Shown one piece after another: positions 1 through 8,600 of a DNA stretch of 31,185 bases. This DNA is from a virus. The translations under genes and the position numbers were made by a program. The DNA is taken from the IMG/VR virus record IMGVR_UViG_3300046006_000420, positions 1 to 31,185 of that record; one strand, given 5' to 3'. The stretch's first letter is position 1. Each line of letters begins with the position of its first letter. The notes under the pieces were generated by a model that was not told the origin of the DNA, ran no database searches, and worked only from the letters and a program-made list of their open reading frames with translations.

Positions 1-513
1 GATGAGCGTATCTGGTACTACGGCACGCTAAACCGCACAGCTTGGCTGGACAGTGCCTTGCGTGTAGAGCCTATGGCGACAACGTATAACGCCCAGCTTT
101 TGTACCACGAGACTGGTGTAGATGACGGCACAACCAACCCGCCTTCGCCTATTACTGCGTACGTGCAGTCTTCTGACTTTGACATTGGGGACGGCCACAA
201 CTTTGGCTTTGTTTGGCGCATCATCCCAGACGTGACCTTTGATGGCTCCTCGGTAAATGCCCCCGCGCTGGACTTCACGGTTCGGCCACGGCAATTCCCC
301 GGCTCCAACTACGGCAACTCAAACAACCCAACAGTCGTTAGCAATCAGTCTTACGCGGGACAGCGTACGTACAACGTGCAGCAGTTCACTGAACAGGTCT
401 ATGTCCGGGTCCGGGGTCGCCAGATGGCGTTTAAAGTTAGCTCCGACACGCTGGGCACGGCATGGCAATTAGGCGTCCCCCGCATTGAAGTGCGTCCGGA
501 CGGCAGGAAGTAA
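1..513 (+). CDS. Probable head-tail completion / DNA stabilization-like virion protein, C-terminal part
   Basis: The frame is open from the first base and ends at TAA 511-513, so this is the last 170 residues of a larger protein whose start is outside the window. The visible part is rich in aromatic and beta-prone residues. It ends with VRVRGRQMAFKV followed by GTAWQLGVPRIEVRPDGRK, a type of ending I associate with large beta-structured podovirus proteins such as P22 gp10-like stabilization or tail-hub proteins. That assignment comes from memory of the family style and not from a catalytic motif. It is followed after 2 bases by the next gene, so the two are probably co-translated late genes. 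An internal ATG at 73 also exists but there is no ribosome site that would make it the true start. Confidence 0.6.
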   Translation, partial: DERIWYYGTLNRTAWLDSALRVEPMATTYNAQLLYHETGVDDGTTNPPSPITAYVQSSDFDIGDGHNFGFVWRIIPDVTFDGSSVNAPALDFTVRPRQFPGSNYGNSNNPTVVSNQSYAGQRTYNVQQFTEQVYVRVRGRQMAFKVSSDTLGTAWQLGVPRIEVRPDGRK

Positions 514-515
514 GC

Positions 516-830
516 ATGAGCAACCCCCTATTCCGTGCTCCCCGCCTACCCACTCCCCCGGTTGAATACGATCAGAGGTTCATGGAGGCTTTGCTTAATG
601 CCTTTCGTCTGTACTTTAACCAGTTGGACAACCCCGGCTCCGTTCTGGCCTCAACGCAGGAAGTCAACGGGCTGATTACCACTGCGCTAAGTTTTAGCCA
701 GCCAGACCCCACGACACCGGGGACTTTGCGAATTAGCTTGCCAACCCAAGTAAATTTAGCGGCTGGCGATCTAAAGACAGGTGACGTTTACTACGACACC
801 TCCACATTTGTGTTAAAGGTAGCCCCGTGA
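516..830 (+). CDS. Small conserved phage protein of the virion module
   Basis: This 104-residue protein starts at ATG 516, two bases after the previous stop, with AGGAAG just upstream. The N-terminal half (RLPTPPVEYDQRFMEALLNAFRLYF region, residues 9-35) is predicted mainly helical and is followed by a polar linker. The C-terminal part is beta-prone and ends in KTGDVYYDTSTFVLKVAP, a style seen in small tail or fibre-associated proteins. No enzyme motif is visible. The position between a virion protein and Gly-rich structural genes suggests a minor structural or assembly role. The exact role is unknown. Confidence 0.65.
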   Translation: MSNPLFRAPRLPTPPVEYDQRFMEALLNAFRLYFNQLDNPGSVLASTQEVNGLITTALSFSQPDPTTPGTLRISLPTQVNLAAGDLKTGDVYYDTSTFVLKVAP

Positions 831-864
831 TACCATCAAACTACCCCCGATTTCAGAGGCAACC

Positions 865-2856
865 ATGAATCAAACTGCACAAGGGCTTGCTGCGCTTGGC
901 CGAGGCCCAGACACCATGCTCGTCCACATGGCCCCGAGCGAAGTTGCGAGCCTACAAGCCCTTGCGGAGAAGCACGGAACCTCCTTGACAATCAATCCGG
1001 AAACAGGTTTGCCGGAGGCACTCAGTCTAAAATCCCTTTTGCCAATGGTGGCGGGTTTTGCGCTTGGCCCTGCGGGCTTTGGACTGATGTCTTCTGTTGG
1101 CGCGGGCCTTACAGTTGGCGGCATTTCGGCGCTCACATCGGGCAGTTTGCAAAAAGGCCTGATGGCAGGTCTGGGCGCGTACGGCGGTTCTGGACTAGGC
1201 GAAAGTTTGATGGGCGCAGGTACAAACGCGCTGTCTTCTTCCGCCGGAACTAACGCAGTTGTACCCCCCGCCGCTGAATCAATTGTTCCCCAAGCCGTTA
1301 TGCCTGCGACGACTAATGTTGCGGCGGCAACTCCGGATATTTTTGGGGGCACGGCAAACGAAGTGGCTAGCGCATATGGGTATTCACCAATACCCGCAAC
1401 CAATGTGGCGCAAGCAGTCACAACAACAACGCCAGCACCTAATTTAGCGGATTTGGTTCCGCAAGCCGGACCTTCGACCGGCGATTTTGCGCGTTTTGAC
1501 CGCGCTTTTAGCCCCGGCTTAGGTGCCAGCCCAACGGACAAACTCGGCGCGGGTTTTCAGGCGGTAACAGACAGCCCCGGTGCCGCGTGGGAGTTTGCTA
1601 AAAAGAACGCCATGCCGCTCGGTGCTCTTGGTATTGCGGCGCTTTCCGGTATGGAGCAAGAGGGAGGCGGCGAAGGACCACCACAACATCCGGGCATGAT
1701 TCGTCCGTACACGTACTCCCGTACCAAAAACAAAACCGCGTTCCAAGACGTGGCGGGCGCACCGATGTCGTCCAAAGAGCGTCAATACTTCAATGATGCG
1801 TACATAGCAGGGACTCCCTACAAGGCTCCCGGCCCTGAATACATGGCTGCTGGCGGTCCCGTTGAGGCTATGTCGAACGCAAACGTAATTGGCTCCGACA
1901 CGGGCTACCCGCAGTCAGACATTCGTAATGGTGCGTATTCCAATCCGTACCAACAGCCCGTGGCTCAGAACGTAGTAACCGGCGTGCAAGGCGCGGGCAT
2001 TAACCCGTACACGGGGCAGATGGCGTTTGCTGGCGGGGGAATTGTGAATTTTGACAATGGCGGCTCTGTTGGTGGTTACACGTTTAACCCGAATACATCC
2101 TTATACGAGCGCGACGCCAACGACTCTATTTACGAAAACGACAGCATTGGCGGGTACGCATTTGACCCCCGCACCGGGACGTTTACAAAGGCAGGGCTTA
2201 AACCCGTTGTAGCACCTGCACCCACTGCAACTGTTGGGGATATGAGTGTTGGCGGTGGCGGTAGTGACAGCTATTACAACCCAACTCCCGGCCCAAGCCA
2301 GTACTCAAGCCCATACGCTGCAAATTCTTTGACCGGCGGATTGGTGCCGAGCCTCATAGGTATGCAAGAACCCGCGTTTAATGTGCCAGTGGAAGATATG
2401 GGAACGTACGCCGCCGCAAAAAATGACGCTATAGCCGGGCTTTCTGCGCATCAATCTGCTCAAGCCGAGGGCGGTGAAGGCATTGGAGGGGGGGATATTA
2501 GCGGCCAAAGCGAAGGAACTCCAGCACTTGCGCGTGGTGGTTTAATGGCACTTGCCCAAGGTGGCATGTCCAATCTTGGCAGTTACTCCGATGGCGGCAG
2601 GCTTCTGCGCGGCCCCGGTGATGGCGTGTCTGACAGCATCCCTGCAATGATTGGCCGGAAACAGCAAGCCCGCCTTGCCGATGGTGAGTTTGTGGTGCCT
2701 GCGCGTATCGTGTCCGAGCTGGGTAACGGCTCCACCGAAGCTGGCGCTCGTCAGTTGTACGCCATGATGGATCGGGTGCAGAAAGCCCGCAAGAAGTCGA
2801 TTGGCAAGGGCAAAGTAGCAACAAATTCCCGCGCAGCAAAGCTGCTGCCAGCGTAA
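865..2856 (+). CDS. Gly/Ala-rich internal virion or tail-associated protein (putative)
   Basis: This 663-residue protein starts at ATG 865 with AGAGG upstream. Residues about 65-115 are a Gly/Ala-rich hydrophobic stretch that could enter or cross a membrane. The middle (about 120-600) is low-complexity, rich in G, A, N, P, Y and S. Scattered GG motifs (AGGPVEAM, GGGIVNFDNGG near residues 390-400, ARGGLMALAQGG) resemble those in the next two proteins. The C-terminus carries DGEFVVPARIVSEL and GNGSTEAGA (residues about 606-628), a motif I recall from many phage structural proteins, then a basic helix. No enzymatic motif is seen. An internal or ejected virion protein is the most likely role, and a tail component is possible. 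Confidence 0.7.
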   Translation: MNQTAQGLAALGRGPDTMLVHMAPSEVASLQALAEKHGTSLTINPETGLPEALSLKSLLPMVAGFALGPAGFGLMSSVGAGLTVGGISALTSGSLQKGLMAGLGAYGGSGLGESLMGAGTNALSSSAGTNAVVPPAAESIVPQAVMPATTNVAAATPDIFGGTANEVASAYGYSPIPATNVAQAVTTTTPAPNLADLVPQAGPSTGDFARFDRAFSPGLGASPTDKLGAGFQAVTDSPGAAWEFAKKNAMPLGALGIAALSGMEQEGGGEGPPQHPGMIRPYTYSRTKNKTAFQDVAGAPMSSKERQYFNDAYIAGTPYKAPGPEYMAAGGPVEAMSNANVIGSDTGYPQSDIRNGAYSNPYQQPVAQNVVTGVQGAGINPYTGQMAFAGGGIVNFDNGGSVGGYTFNPNTSLYERDANDSIYENDSIGGYAFDPRTGTFTKAGLKPVVAPAPTATVGDMSVGGGGSDSYYNPTPGPSQYSSPYAANSLTGGLVPSLIGMQEPAFNVPVEDMGTYAAAKNDAIAGLSAHQSAQAEGGEGIGGGDISGQSEGTPALARGGLMALAQGGMSNLGSYSDGGRLLRGPGDGVSDSIPAMIGRKQQARLADGEFVVPARIVSELGNGSTEAGARQLYAMMDRVQKARKKSIGKGKVATNSRAAKLLPA

Positions 2857-2873
2857 ATACTTGAGGAATACAG

Positions 2874-3974
2874 ATGACTACACCAACACAATCAACGATA
2901 ACGCAGACCAGCATCCCAGACTACGCCAAGCCGTATGTTGAAAAAATGCTCGGCAAAACGGAAGCGCTTTCTGAGACTCCTTACCAGACCTACGACCGCG
3001 AACGTATAGCCGGGTTTACCGACTTGCAGAATAAAGCGTTCCAAGGCGCTCAAGGGATGCAAACTTCTGGCCTAACGGGTCTTGGCGGGCAGTATGCGGG
3101 CGCGGCCACATTGGGCGCGTTGGGGACAAACTACGACCCGACCCAGTTTCAAGCGGGATTCAATCCGTCACAATTTCAAGGCGGACAGTTTGGGCAGCAA
3201 GATGCCCAGCAGTACATGTCTCCGTACATGCAAAGCGTTGTTGACATACAACAACGAGAAGCCCAGCGCCAAGCAGACATTGCCGGTACTGGCCGCGCTG
3301 CGCAGGCTACACAACAAGGTGCGTTCGGTGGTGGCCGTCAAGCCGTTATGGAAGCCGAAGCTGCGCGTAATCTGGCAACCCAGAAGGGCGACATCCAAGC
3401 GCAGGGCTTGCAGTCCGCTTACCAGCAGGCTCAGGCGCAGTTCAATGCAGACCAAGCCCGCCGGATGCAGGCCCAACAGTACGGAGAGCAATCCAGACAG
3501 TACGGCGCTGGTCTTGGTATGCAAGCGCAGCAGCTTGGCGAGCAGTCCAAACAGTACGGCGCTGGTCTCGGTCTCCAAGGTCTTCAAACGGCTCTTCAAG
3601 GTGCCGGTCAATTAGGTGCGCTTGGCGGCCAGCAGTTTGCTCAGGGCATGGACATCAACAAGCTCCAACAGTCTTACGGCACGCAGCAACAGCAGCAACA
3701 GCAGAACATCCAGTCGCAACAGTACCAAGACTTCCTGAACCAGCAGAACTACCCGTACAAGCAGTTGGCGTTTCAATCCGATATGCTGCGCGGTTTGCCG
3801 CTGTCACAGGCGTCTTCACAGATTTATCAAGCACCTCCATCGGCACTTTCTACAGCAGCAGGTCTGGGTACGGCTGCACTGGGTGCGTCTAAACTAGGAA
3901 TGTTCGCCAAAGGCGGCGCAGTGCAACAACGCCCTGCCGGGCTGGCCGAGTTGGCAATTTCCAGAATGGCGTAA
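2874..3974 (+). CDS. Gln-rich virion-associated protein with internal repeat (putative)
   Basis: This 366-residue protein starts at ATG 2874 after GAGGA, 17 bases beyond the previous stop. The N-terminus (TSIPDYAKPYVEKMLG, then YDRERIAGFTDLQNKAF) is of a kind seen in phage internal proteins. Residues about 120-300 are Gln/Ala-rich and should form helices or coiled coils, including a duplicated 18-residue unit containing QYGAGLG (residues about 201-236). The C-terminus has an Ala/Leu hydrophobic helix followed by FAKGGAV and a final amphipathic helix. The GG motif near the end links it to its neighbours. No catalytic motif is seen. It is probably an injected or internal virion protein. Confidence 0.7.
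   Translation: MTTPTQSTITQTSIPDYAKPYVEKMLGKTEALSETPYQTYDRERIAGFTDLQNKAFQGAQGMQTSGLTGLGGQYAGAATLGALGTNYDPTQFQAGFNPSQFQGGQFGQQDAQQYMSPYMQSVVDIQQREAQRQADIAGTGRAAQATQQGAFGGGRQAVMEAEAARNLATQKGDIQAQGLQSAYQQAQAQFNADQARRMQAQQYGEQSRQYGAGLGMQAQQLGEQSKQYGAGLGLQGLQTALQGAGQLGALGGQQFAQGMDINKLQQSYGTQQQQQQQNIQSQQYQDFLNQQNYPYKQLAFQSDMLRGLPLSQASSQIYQAPPSALSTAAGLGTAALGASKLGMFAKGGAVQQRPAGLAELAISRMA
3474..3581 (+). repeat. Two tandem 54-bp in-frame repeats
   Basis: Two adjacent 18-codon units, 3474-3527 and 3528-3581, encode QQYGEQSRQYGAGLGMQA and QQLGEQSKQYGAGLGLQG. The DNA copies differ at several third positions and a few first positions, so the duplication is not very recent. It lies in the Gln-rich helical part of the 366-residue protein and changes its length by whole heptad-like turns. 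Confidence 0.85.
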
Positions 3975-3983
3975 GGGTAAACC

Positions 3984-5567
3984 ATGATTAACATTAGCCC
4001 AACAGAAAAGCAACTGATTGCGATGACGCCTTCGCAGCGGAAGCAGTACGTGCAAATGCACAAGAACAATCCGTACATCGTGTCTATGGCGCTGAACATC
4101 GACAACCACGAAAAAGCGATCCGCTTGGCGGATCAGGCACGCAATATACCTGCCGAGCAGCCCAAAGTTGTTGACCAGTTTCTTGCCCAAATGGGTACCC
4201 CTCCCCCGCCGCAGATGCCCCAAGCGCAAGCCCAGCCAATGCCGGAAGACGTAGGCATCGGCGCTCTCCCCGCGCCCAACATGCAGGGCATGGCCGAGGG
4301 CGGCATCGTAGCTTTTGGTAATGGCGGTGATGTGCCGGGCTTTGCGGGCGGTGTATATGTTGGTGAAGGCGGCGAGTATTCTGCGGACCCCCTGACTGCG
4401 GAAGAACTTGCCCAGCGCGACCCTCTTGCTCGCCTGAAACAGTTTAGCGCATGGGCCGGACGAAACGTCGAACGCGACCCGGTTACGGGTGAGGTAACAC
4501 GTAAAGCAAACATAGCAGCGCCCGTCATGGGGCCAGCAGTGTCTGCCGCCTACCCAGATGAAACTCGTCGAGGCGCTGCCGCTAATTTGCTACCTGCCGC
4601 TCCCGGCGGCAAGCCTCCTCCCGTTGCTGGTGCTGGTGCTGGCCCCGGTGCTGGCGCTCCCCGTGCGGCTGCTGCCGCTCCGGCAGGCTTGTCGTACCTT
4701 GACCAGTTGAAGAAGGCCCAGACAGCGATGGGGCCAGCCGTGAACCCCGAGCAGGCGGCAATGGAAAAGCTCGTGGGCGAGCGCAACCTAGGCGCGACTG
4801 AAGCCAAGAAAGAACTTGAGGCTGACATTGCATCCCGTGCTGACCAGTTCAAAGGCCGGGAAGAACGTATCGGCAAGCGCGAAGCCGAGCTGGGCAAGCA
4901 AAAGGACTCGAACACAGGCATGGCATTCCTTGAAGCCGGTCTGGCCATGATGCAATCCAAAGGTCGGGGCTTGGCTGGTATTGCCGAAGGCGCTGGCGTT
5001 GGCCTCAAACAATACTCGTCCGGCCTCAAAGACTTGAAAGCGGCGCAAGAGAAACTGGACGACGCCCGTGATCGCACAGACGAGTTGAAACAGAACCAGT
5101 CCACGATGGACAAGAGCGCCGTACGCGCCGCAAACAAAGACATTCGGGACGCGTCTATGGCCGGGCAGCAGTCTCTGATCGACGCTCGCATGAAGATTTA
5201 CGGCGAAAATAAGGCAGATGCTCGCGCAGCGGTTACCAGTGACATGGCGGTTAGTCAGGCTGCATTGGATCGTCAGAACCGAATCCAAGTTGCCAGTATG
5301 CCGGGCGACCAGCAAAGAATGCTCACGGCGCTTGGCGGTAAAGGCGGGCTCGAAGCGGGTCTTGCAAAAATGCAGGAAATCCAAGCTGACAAGACCGGCG
5401 CTACTTACGCTAAGTTGTTCACAGAAACTGTGGCAGAAGCAAACAAAGCAGGCACAACCCCGCCGACAGCCGCACAGTTTGCAGCGAGCTTGCGCCAACT
5501 GGCAACGGCAATGAATCCTGCAAAAGTTCCTCCACCAGTAAACGCCACTAGTGCGTCACGCACCTAA
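3984..5567 (+). CDS. Putative internal virion / ejection protein with coiled coil
   Basis: This 527-residue protein starts at ATG 3984 with AAGGG upstream, 9 bases after the previous stop. Residues 1-65 form a helical conserved-looking head (MINISPTEKQLIAMTPSQRK). A Pro/Gln linker follows, then the motif EGGIVAFGNGGDVPGF (residues about 105-120), which is shared with the 663-residue protein. Residues about 200-235 are an Ala/Pro/Gly low-complexity linker, and residues about 250-400 are strongly helical and charged (coiled coil). A Gly/Ala/Met-rich patch sits near 305-330. No lysozyme or protease signature is visible. Its place just before the giant protein suggests that the two are packaged and delivered together. 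Confidence 0.7.
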   Translation: MINISPTEKQLIAMTPSQRKQYVQMHKNNPYIVSMALNIDNHEKAIRLADQARNIPAEQPKVVDQFLAQMGTPPPPQMPQAQAQPMPEDVGIGALPAPNMQGMAEGGIVAFGNGGDVPGFAGGVYVGEGGEYSADPLTAEELAQRDPLARLKQFSAWAGRNVERDPVTGEVTRKANIAAPVMGPAVSAAYPDETRRGAAANLLPAAPGGKPPPVAGAGAGPGAGAPRAAAAAPAGLSYLDQLKKAQTAMGPAVNPEQAAMEKLVGERNLGATEAKKELEADIASRADQFKGREERIGKREAELGKQKDSNTGMAFLEAGLAMMQSKGRGLAGIAEGAGVGLKQYSSGLKDLKAAQEKLDDARDRTDELKQNQSTMDKSAVRAANKDIRDASMAGQQSLIDARMKIYGENKADARAAVTSDMAVSQAALDRQNRIQVASMPGDQQRMLTALGGKGGLEAGLAKMQEIQADKTGATYAKLFTETVAEANKAGTTPPTAAQFAASLRQLATAMNPAKVPPPVNATSASRT

Positions 5568-5582
5568 CTGGCATAATTCCAA

Positions 5583-5615
5583 GCAGGGGCTAGTACGGCG
5601 CTACCCCTGCCTTTT
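5583..5615 (+). terminator. Candidate rho-independent terminator or attenuator
   Basis: GCAGGGG (5583-5589) pairs with CCCCTGC (5604-5610), extended by TAG/CTA across one bulged C, leaving a 7-base loop. The 3' arm is followed by CTTTT. It sits between two co-directional virion genes, so it may only reduce read-through into the giant gene. The T tract is short. Confidence 0.5.
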
Positions 5616-5638
5616 CAGCCGAACAATTTGGTGAACAC

Positions 5639-8600
5639 ATGGCAAAAGCACTCCCCCTTCCAGACGGCACAACTGTAGCTATTCGTGAGGGGGAAACCCC
5701 GGCCCAGACATGGGAGCGTGCGCAACGCATGTATCCCGAAGCGTTTGGAAACGTAGAAGAAAAAGCCAAACCAACACAGGACACCACCGGATTTAAAGCC
5801 GCTGCTTCCGCTGGCGCTACTCGTTTGGGCGGTGAGTTTGAACTACTCAAAGGCAAGCTCGGCGTAAAGAGCGAAACCGAAGCGCAAAAAGAATACGAAG
5901 CCGCGCAAAAACGCGCACAAGAGCGCTTTACACCCACTGAAAAAGGCTGGACGGAAGCGCCGTTCCAAAAGTTCAAAGAAACCCTTGGCGGCTCCGTTCC
6001 GTATATGGTAGCGCCTGCTGCCGCGGGTCTGGCCGCATTGGCTGCACCTGTAGCCGCTCCCGTAGCTGCCGGTCTTGGGTTGCTGGGCGCGGGTGCGGTA
6101 TCTACCGGCCAGTTCACCGGCTCCAATCTTGCCGCGCAAATGGAAACAGGCAAGACGCTGGAGGAAGCCAGCCTCGGCAAGGCGGTCGGCGCAGCGATTC
6201 CACAGGCGTTGATTGATACGGCAGCTATGGCGCTCTTGCCCGGTGTGGGCAAGCTCTTCGGCTCTGTAGGCTCCAAGCTAACCGCAGAACAAGCCAAAGC
6301 AATCGCCTCACAGACACTGGCCCGCACCGTTGCGGATTACACAGCCAAGACCGGCATGGCCATGGGGCGCGAAGGTGTTACGGAAGTTGCACAACAGGTT
6401 CTTGAGCGTTTGCAGGCAGGTTTGGAAATTACCGACCCCGAAGCCCGCAAAGAGTACATTGACAGCTTCATTGGCGGCGCTGTCTTGGGTGGCGCAATTG
6501 CCCCTGTTGGCCGTGCATTTGAACGCGGTGGTGCCAAAAGTCAGGCCGCTGCTGAAGACCGCAAAACAAAACTTGCTGCAAGCGCAGAAGAGCAGCGCGT
6601 TGCCTCTGAAGCCGCTGCCAAAGAGGAAGCGTTCAGAAATTCCCCTGACTACGCGCTTAAAGTTGCAGAAGACTACGCCGCTGCCGAAAAAGCTAAAGCC
6701 GACTTACTGGCCCAAAAACGCACGATTGTTGAAGGGTCGCCTACTGAGACTGCGGACAAAGCGTTTAACACGATTATTACCAAACAGCTTCAAGCGCAAG
6801 CGCCGGAGCTTAAAGCGCTCGGTGACGAATATGTCCGCCTTGAGCCAACCATCAAGGATGCTGCCGAGCAAAAGCGTATTGCGGCCCTGACGCCTGAAGA
6901 GTATTCGCTGGAGCAGATGAAGCAGGTCTCTGTACCCGAAGGCGTCTCGACCACGACGGGCGAGCAAGAAAAAGCCGCGCCCCCGGAAGACGCATACGTG
7001 GCAGACCGGATTGCGCTGGCCAAAGACCAGACAAACGACACCGCCGATGTCGGTGACTATGTTGACTACTTGATGGCCAACCAGCGCATGGCGCAGAGTA
7101 TCGTAGAGAATCAGACAGCGCTGCCCGGCCTCAATCGTGAGGAACAGAACGCTGTTCGCGGCGGTTTGAAACTGCAACTGCAAGAGGTTGCTCGGCAACG
7201 CGCTGCCGCAGCTCAAGCCGGTACTGCCGCATCTCAAGCTCGTGTTGGCACCGTAGAGGAAGAAGAACAAGCCGCCATCGAAGAACAACGCCGTGCGGAC
7301 GAAGCTGAAGCTACCCGCATGGGAACGGAACGCGCTGACGCAGAACGCCAAGTTCGTATCGCTCCTGAAGTTGAAGGTATTCAGCGTCTGGGCAAAGCGC
7401 CCGAAGGCACATGGAGTTCTGCTAACGCGGACGCTATTTTCCGCAGCATGTACCAAAAGCAGGCGGACGAGAAGCAAGTTGATAAGCTTCTGTCAACGCT
7501 ACCCATGCGCTCTATCAGCACCCCCGGTCAAATCTATTCCGGTATGGGGTTTGAGGCAGCAAGCCGCCGTGACTTGCTTACCCGCATGGCCGTTGCCAAA
7601 GCGCACGCTGGCGTGGAAGACGTGACGCAGCTTCGGCAAGAACTAGCCGCGCTCGACTCTCGCCCCGCGCAAAATACCGATATTGCGGAACGCCTCCCCG
7701 GTGAGGGCGTGCTTCCCGAAGCAGAAAAGAAAACCATTGCGGCTGAGAAACATGCTGACTGGCAGAGCCAGACCCTGCGCGAGTTCATTCGGTTCCTCCA
7801 AGACCGCAAGCAAGGCAAAGTGCGCGGCACGCTGCGGGCTAACCGCGAAGAACGTTTGGCCAAGGCGTCTGTTGAATTCAAAGAGGCGTTTGCTAAAAGC
7901 CACCTTGAAGAGATTGGGGCGCGACTGGATGCGTTTGGCCTCCCACCACTGACTGCGGTTGAGAAGAAGATTGCCGAAGGCCGCGTCATGCGAAACCTGA
8001 ACGAGCTGGAACAACGCTGGGGCGAGGCTCCGGCCAAGGCACCTGCGGGACAGAAAGCGTTTGCTGCGCCTGTGCAAGCTGTGGAAGTTCTGCAAGAGCA
8101 GATTCGCAGCGGTATGTTCAAAACGATCAACGATGCTGCTGAGCGAATCAACTTGTCACGGCGTGGAGACAAGGCCGGAAAGACTCGCACGGCTGAAGGC
8201 GGCGCACGCATCGCTACGCCTGACGAACTCAAACTTCGCGCCGAGTCCACCGTTCCAAAAGACGACAAGCGTATTGCTACCGAGTTGGCAACGCAGTTGC
8301 GGGATACGCTGGATCAGCGAACTTATGCTACGCCAGAACAGCCATCACCCGCAGGCAAAGGGGGTTCTAATCGCGCAGACATGGCGCTTACTTTTGGCGC
8401 TCAAGAGCGCGGGATGCGTGCGGATATTGCCAGTCGCGCAGAGTCTCTAGACGAAGACACCAAAGACTTTGTGCGCCTTGCAGCCGATACGTTAGACCAG
8501 ATCGAGGACAAAGCGCTTATCACACGCCTCAAAGAAGGTTTGCAAGACGTGGCTGAAGGCCGCAAAGTCAGCGCACTGACGCAGCAAGAACTCAAAGACT

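Noticed and set aside
870-1541. Long - strand reading frame inside the 663-residue virion gene
   Set aside because: It is a shadow in a G/C-rich low-complexity gene, has no ribosome site and its product shows no domain.
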